Source: UBA2336 sp964419145
Lineage (GTDB): Bacteria; Bacteroidota; Bacteroidia; Cytophagales; Cyclobacteriaceae
Direction of reading: 5' to 3'
Assembly (NCBI GenBank): GCA_964419145.1
Contig: CAYQOM010000007.1
Coordinates: forward strand, 121,213-185,212
Length of the DNA stretch: 64,000 nt
The notes under the pieces are model-generated. The model did not search any database. It was not told where the DNA came from and saw only the letters and a list, made by a program, of their open reading frames with translations. Shown here piece by piece: positions 62,673-64,000 of this stretch. The position numbers and the translations under genes are program-made. The stretch's first letter is position 1. The number at the start of each line of letters is the position of its first letter.

Positions 62673-63932
62673 ATGGTTAACAGAAGTAACGCACCCCCAT
62701 TTGTAAAGAGTACATCCTTTGATCTATTAAAACCTGAAAGACAGGCACTTTCAGGAACAAATGAACTTTTCTTTATTTCAGGGGGCGATCAGGATGTAGT
62801 AAAGATTGAGTTGGTTTTTCATGCAGGTCGATGGCATGAGCCTAACTCAGGAGTTGCTCATTTCGCAGCCACACTCTTGCCCAAAGGAACTCCCTCAAAA
62901 ACAAGTTTCGAAATTACTCGCTTACTGGATTATTACGGGTTACACCTGGAAATTAATCCCGGTTTCGATTTTACTTCCATCACACTTTATGGTCTGACAA
63001 AATATGTAGATCGGGTGTTAGATGTGCTGCTGGAACTAATTACAATGCCCTCCTTTCCTGAAAATGAACTGGAGCAATCAAAAGATATCTTCCGTCAGGG
63101 ATTAAAAGTAAACCTGGAGAAAACGAACTTCTTGGCCTCCCGCCTATTTCGCGAAAAATTATTCGGACCTGATCATCCTTACGGCAAGGATGTAGAATTG
63201 AACGACATCGACAAAATTATCCAAGCCCAACTTCTAAATTTCAATAAAACATATTTTAGAAATTTTCTGGCTTTTGTAAGCGGCAAACCGTCAGATCAAC
63301 TTAAAACACAACTGATCACTAAACTCAGCCTGATTGAGCAAAATATAAGCGACACAAAAACATTTTCCCGAAAGCAAAGCTTAACCTCTGATCATTTCAC
63401 TCCCAAAAGTGATAGTGTACAAACCTCTATTCGTATGGGGAAAATGCTGATCGCACGAGATCACAAAGATTATCCTGCTGTATTATTGCTCAATCATATC
63501 TTGGGTGGGTTCTTCGGGTCACGGCTAATGAAAAACATTCGGGAGGAAAAAGGGCTCACCTACGGAATTCACTCATCCATACATGCATTAAGGCATGATA
63601 GTTATCTTGTTATCGGTGCCGATGTAAATAAAGAAAACCGGCAATTAACTATTGATGAGATTAAAAGCGAATTGAGTCGTTTGCAAAATGAAGCGATCTC
63701 AGAAAGCGAATTAGAGATTGCCCGAAATCACTTTATAGGAAGTCTCCAGTCTGATATGAGCACTCCTTTTGCCCATGCTGATAAGCACAAGGTTATTTCG
63801 CTTTTCAATTTACAAGTGGATTACTACCAACAGTTGATTCAATCCCTTTCAATGCTCAGTTCAAAAAATCTGTTGGAAACAGCTCAAATACATTTCTCCG
63901 AAGAGACTTTGCTTACTGCTTCTGTTGGTTGA
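62673..63932 (+). CDS. M16-family peptidase homologue lacking the zinc motif
   Basis: A 419-residue M16 protein. Where active members have HxxEH this one reads GVAHFAATLLPKGT, so the second zinc His and the catalytic Glu are missing. The Arg-Tyr pair of the non-catalytic subunit is present in RLMKNIREEKGLTYGIHSS. M16 peptidases often work as an active and an inactive half from adjacent genes; this is the inactive half by sequence. The partner is not in the window and no upstream candidate is next to it. The stop is followed after about 20 bases by a terminator. Confidence 0.87.
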   Translation: MVNRSNAPPFVKSTSFDLLKPERQALSGTNELFFISGGDQDVVKIELVFHAGRWHEPNSGVAHFAATLLPKGTPSKTSFEITRLLDYYGLHLEINPGFDFTSITLYGLTKYVDRVLDVLLELITMPSFPENELEQSKDIFRQGLKVNLEKTNFLASRLFREKLFGPDHPYGKDVELNDIDKIIQAQLLNFNKTYFRNFLAFVSGKPSDQLKTQLITKLSLIEQNISDTKTFSRKQSLTSDHFTPKSDSVQTSIRMGKMLIARDHKDYPAVLLLNHILGGFFGSRLMKNIREEKGLTYGIHSSIHALRHDSYLVIGADVNKENRQLTIDEIKSELSRLQNEAISESELEIARNHFIGSLQSDMSTPFAHADKHKVISLFNLQVDYYQQLIQSLSMLSSKNLLETAQIHFSEETLLTASVG

Positions 63933-63951
63933 TCTCAGTTTGCTACCAACA

Positions 63952-63984
63952 AAAAAGCCCCACAAAATTGTGAGGCTTTATTTG
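63952..63984 (+). terminator. Rho-independent terminator after the M16 gene
   Basis: AAAAAAGCC-CCACAA and TTGTG-AGGCTTTATTT form a 9-base stem with one mismatch, followed by a T-rich run. The flanking A run suggests it works in both directions. Confidence 0.82.
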
Positions 63985-64000
63985 GAATAAAAAATAGGCA

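Overview
The window is a 64 kb piece of a Bacteroidota chromosome, most likely from the order Cytophagales. The evidence is PorU and PorV of the type IX secretion system, an Oar-like TonB-dependent receptor, NqrF, several Bacteroidota-type promoters (TTTG, about 20 bases, then TAnnTTTG) and generally weak Shine-Dalgarno sites. A run of ten N bases at 10698-10707 marks a scaffold gap, so this is probably a draft or metagenome assembly. No rRNA, tRNA, CRISPR array, prophage or insertion sequence was recognised.

Layout. 1-2160: the 5' part of a PD40 beta-propeller protein and an atypical short-chain reductase. 2248-5460: haaO-kynU-kmo, the kynurenine route toward quinolinate and NAD. 5473-13053: an MltF-like lytic transglycosylase, a large TonB receptor and an M14 peptidase interrupted by the gap. 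13166-19861: a BamA-like outer membrane protein, a heme-binding protein, a GOGAT-like oxidoreductase, a serine hydrolase, a cluster of REP-like elements and two hypothetical proteins. 19862-20529: a PIN toxin-antitoxin pair. 20589-25619: a beta-CASP nuclease, then deoC-gapN-acyP, a basic exported protein and a secreted nuclease. 25847-29345: a 1062-residue TPR protein preceded by two unannotated, mutually similar single-span proteins of 38 and 39 residues. 29543-33314: a peroxiredoxin-like protein, lpdA, a RelE/ParE-type toxin-antitoxin pair, fabG and a DinB protein.

33355-38630 is the most striking part. A consensus promoter leads into a complete SAM-I riboswitch, then a 48-codon leader ORF ending in CCICICCPCCC, then metY-metX-metB-hom. 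Eight of the last eleven residues are cysteine, and its final codons can pair with sequence just downstream. This looks like a methionine/homocysteine operon sensed both by S-adenosylmethionine and by cysteine supply.

38741-43218 holds nqrF without its partner subunits, an outer membrane barrel protein and an arginase-fold protein whose metal ligands are lost. 43218-44833 looks like a mobile integron gene cassette: two HEPN-like genes on the minus strand, a nearly perfect attC-like palindrome at their 3' end and a matching GTTGGGC core 18 bases before the first start codon. 44923-47325 holds a barrel protein, an atypical NRAMP transporter and a small Cys-containing protein. 47367-50232 holds a leaderless 25-codon ORF with its own terminator, rtcB and two tandem TPR paralogues. 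50366-58080 holds a hydroxyacid dehydrogenase, YicC, a large outer membrane propeller-barrel protein, a FAD oxidoreductase, a glyoxalase-II-like hydrolase and pssA. 58081-63932 ends with porU-porV and an M16 homologue lacking its zinc motif.
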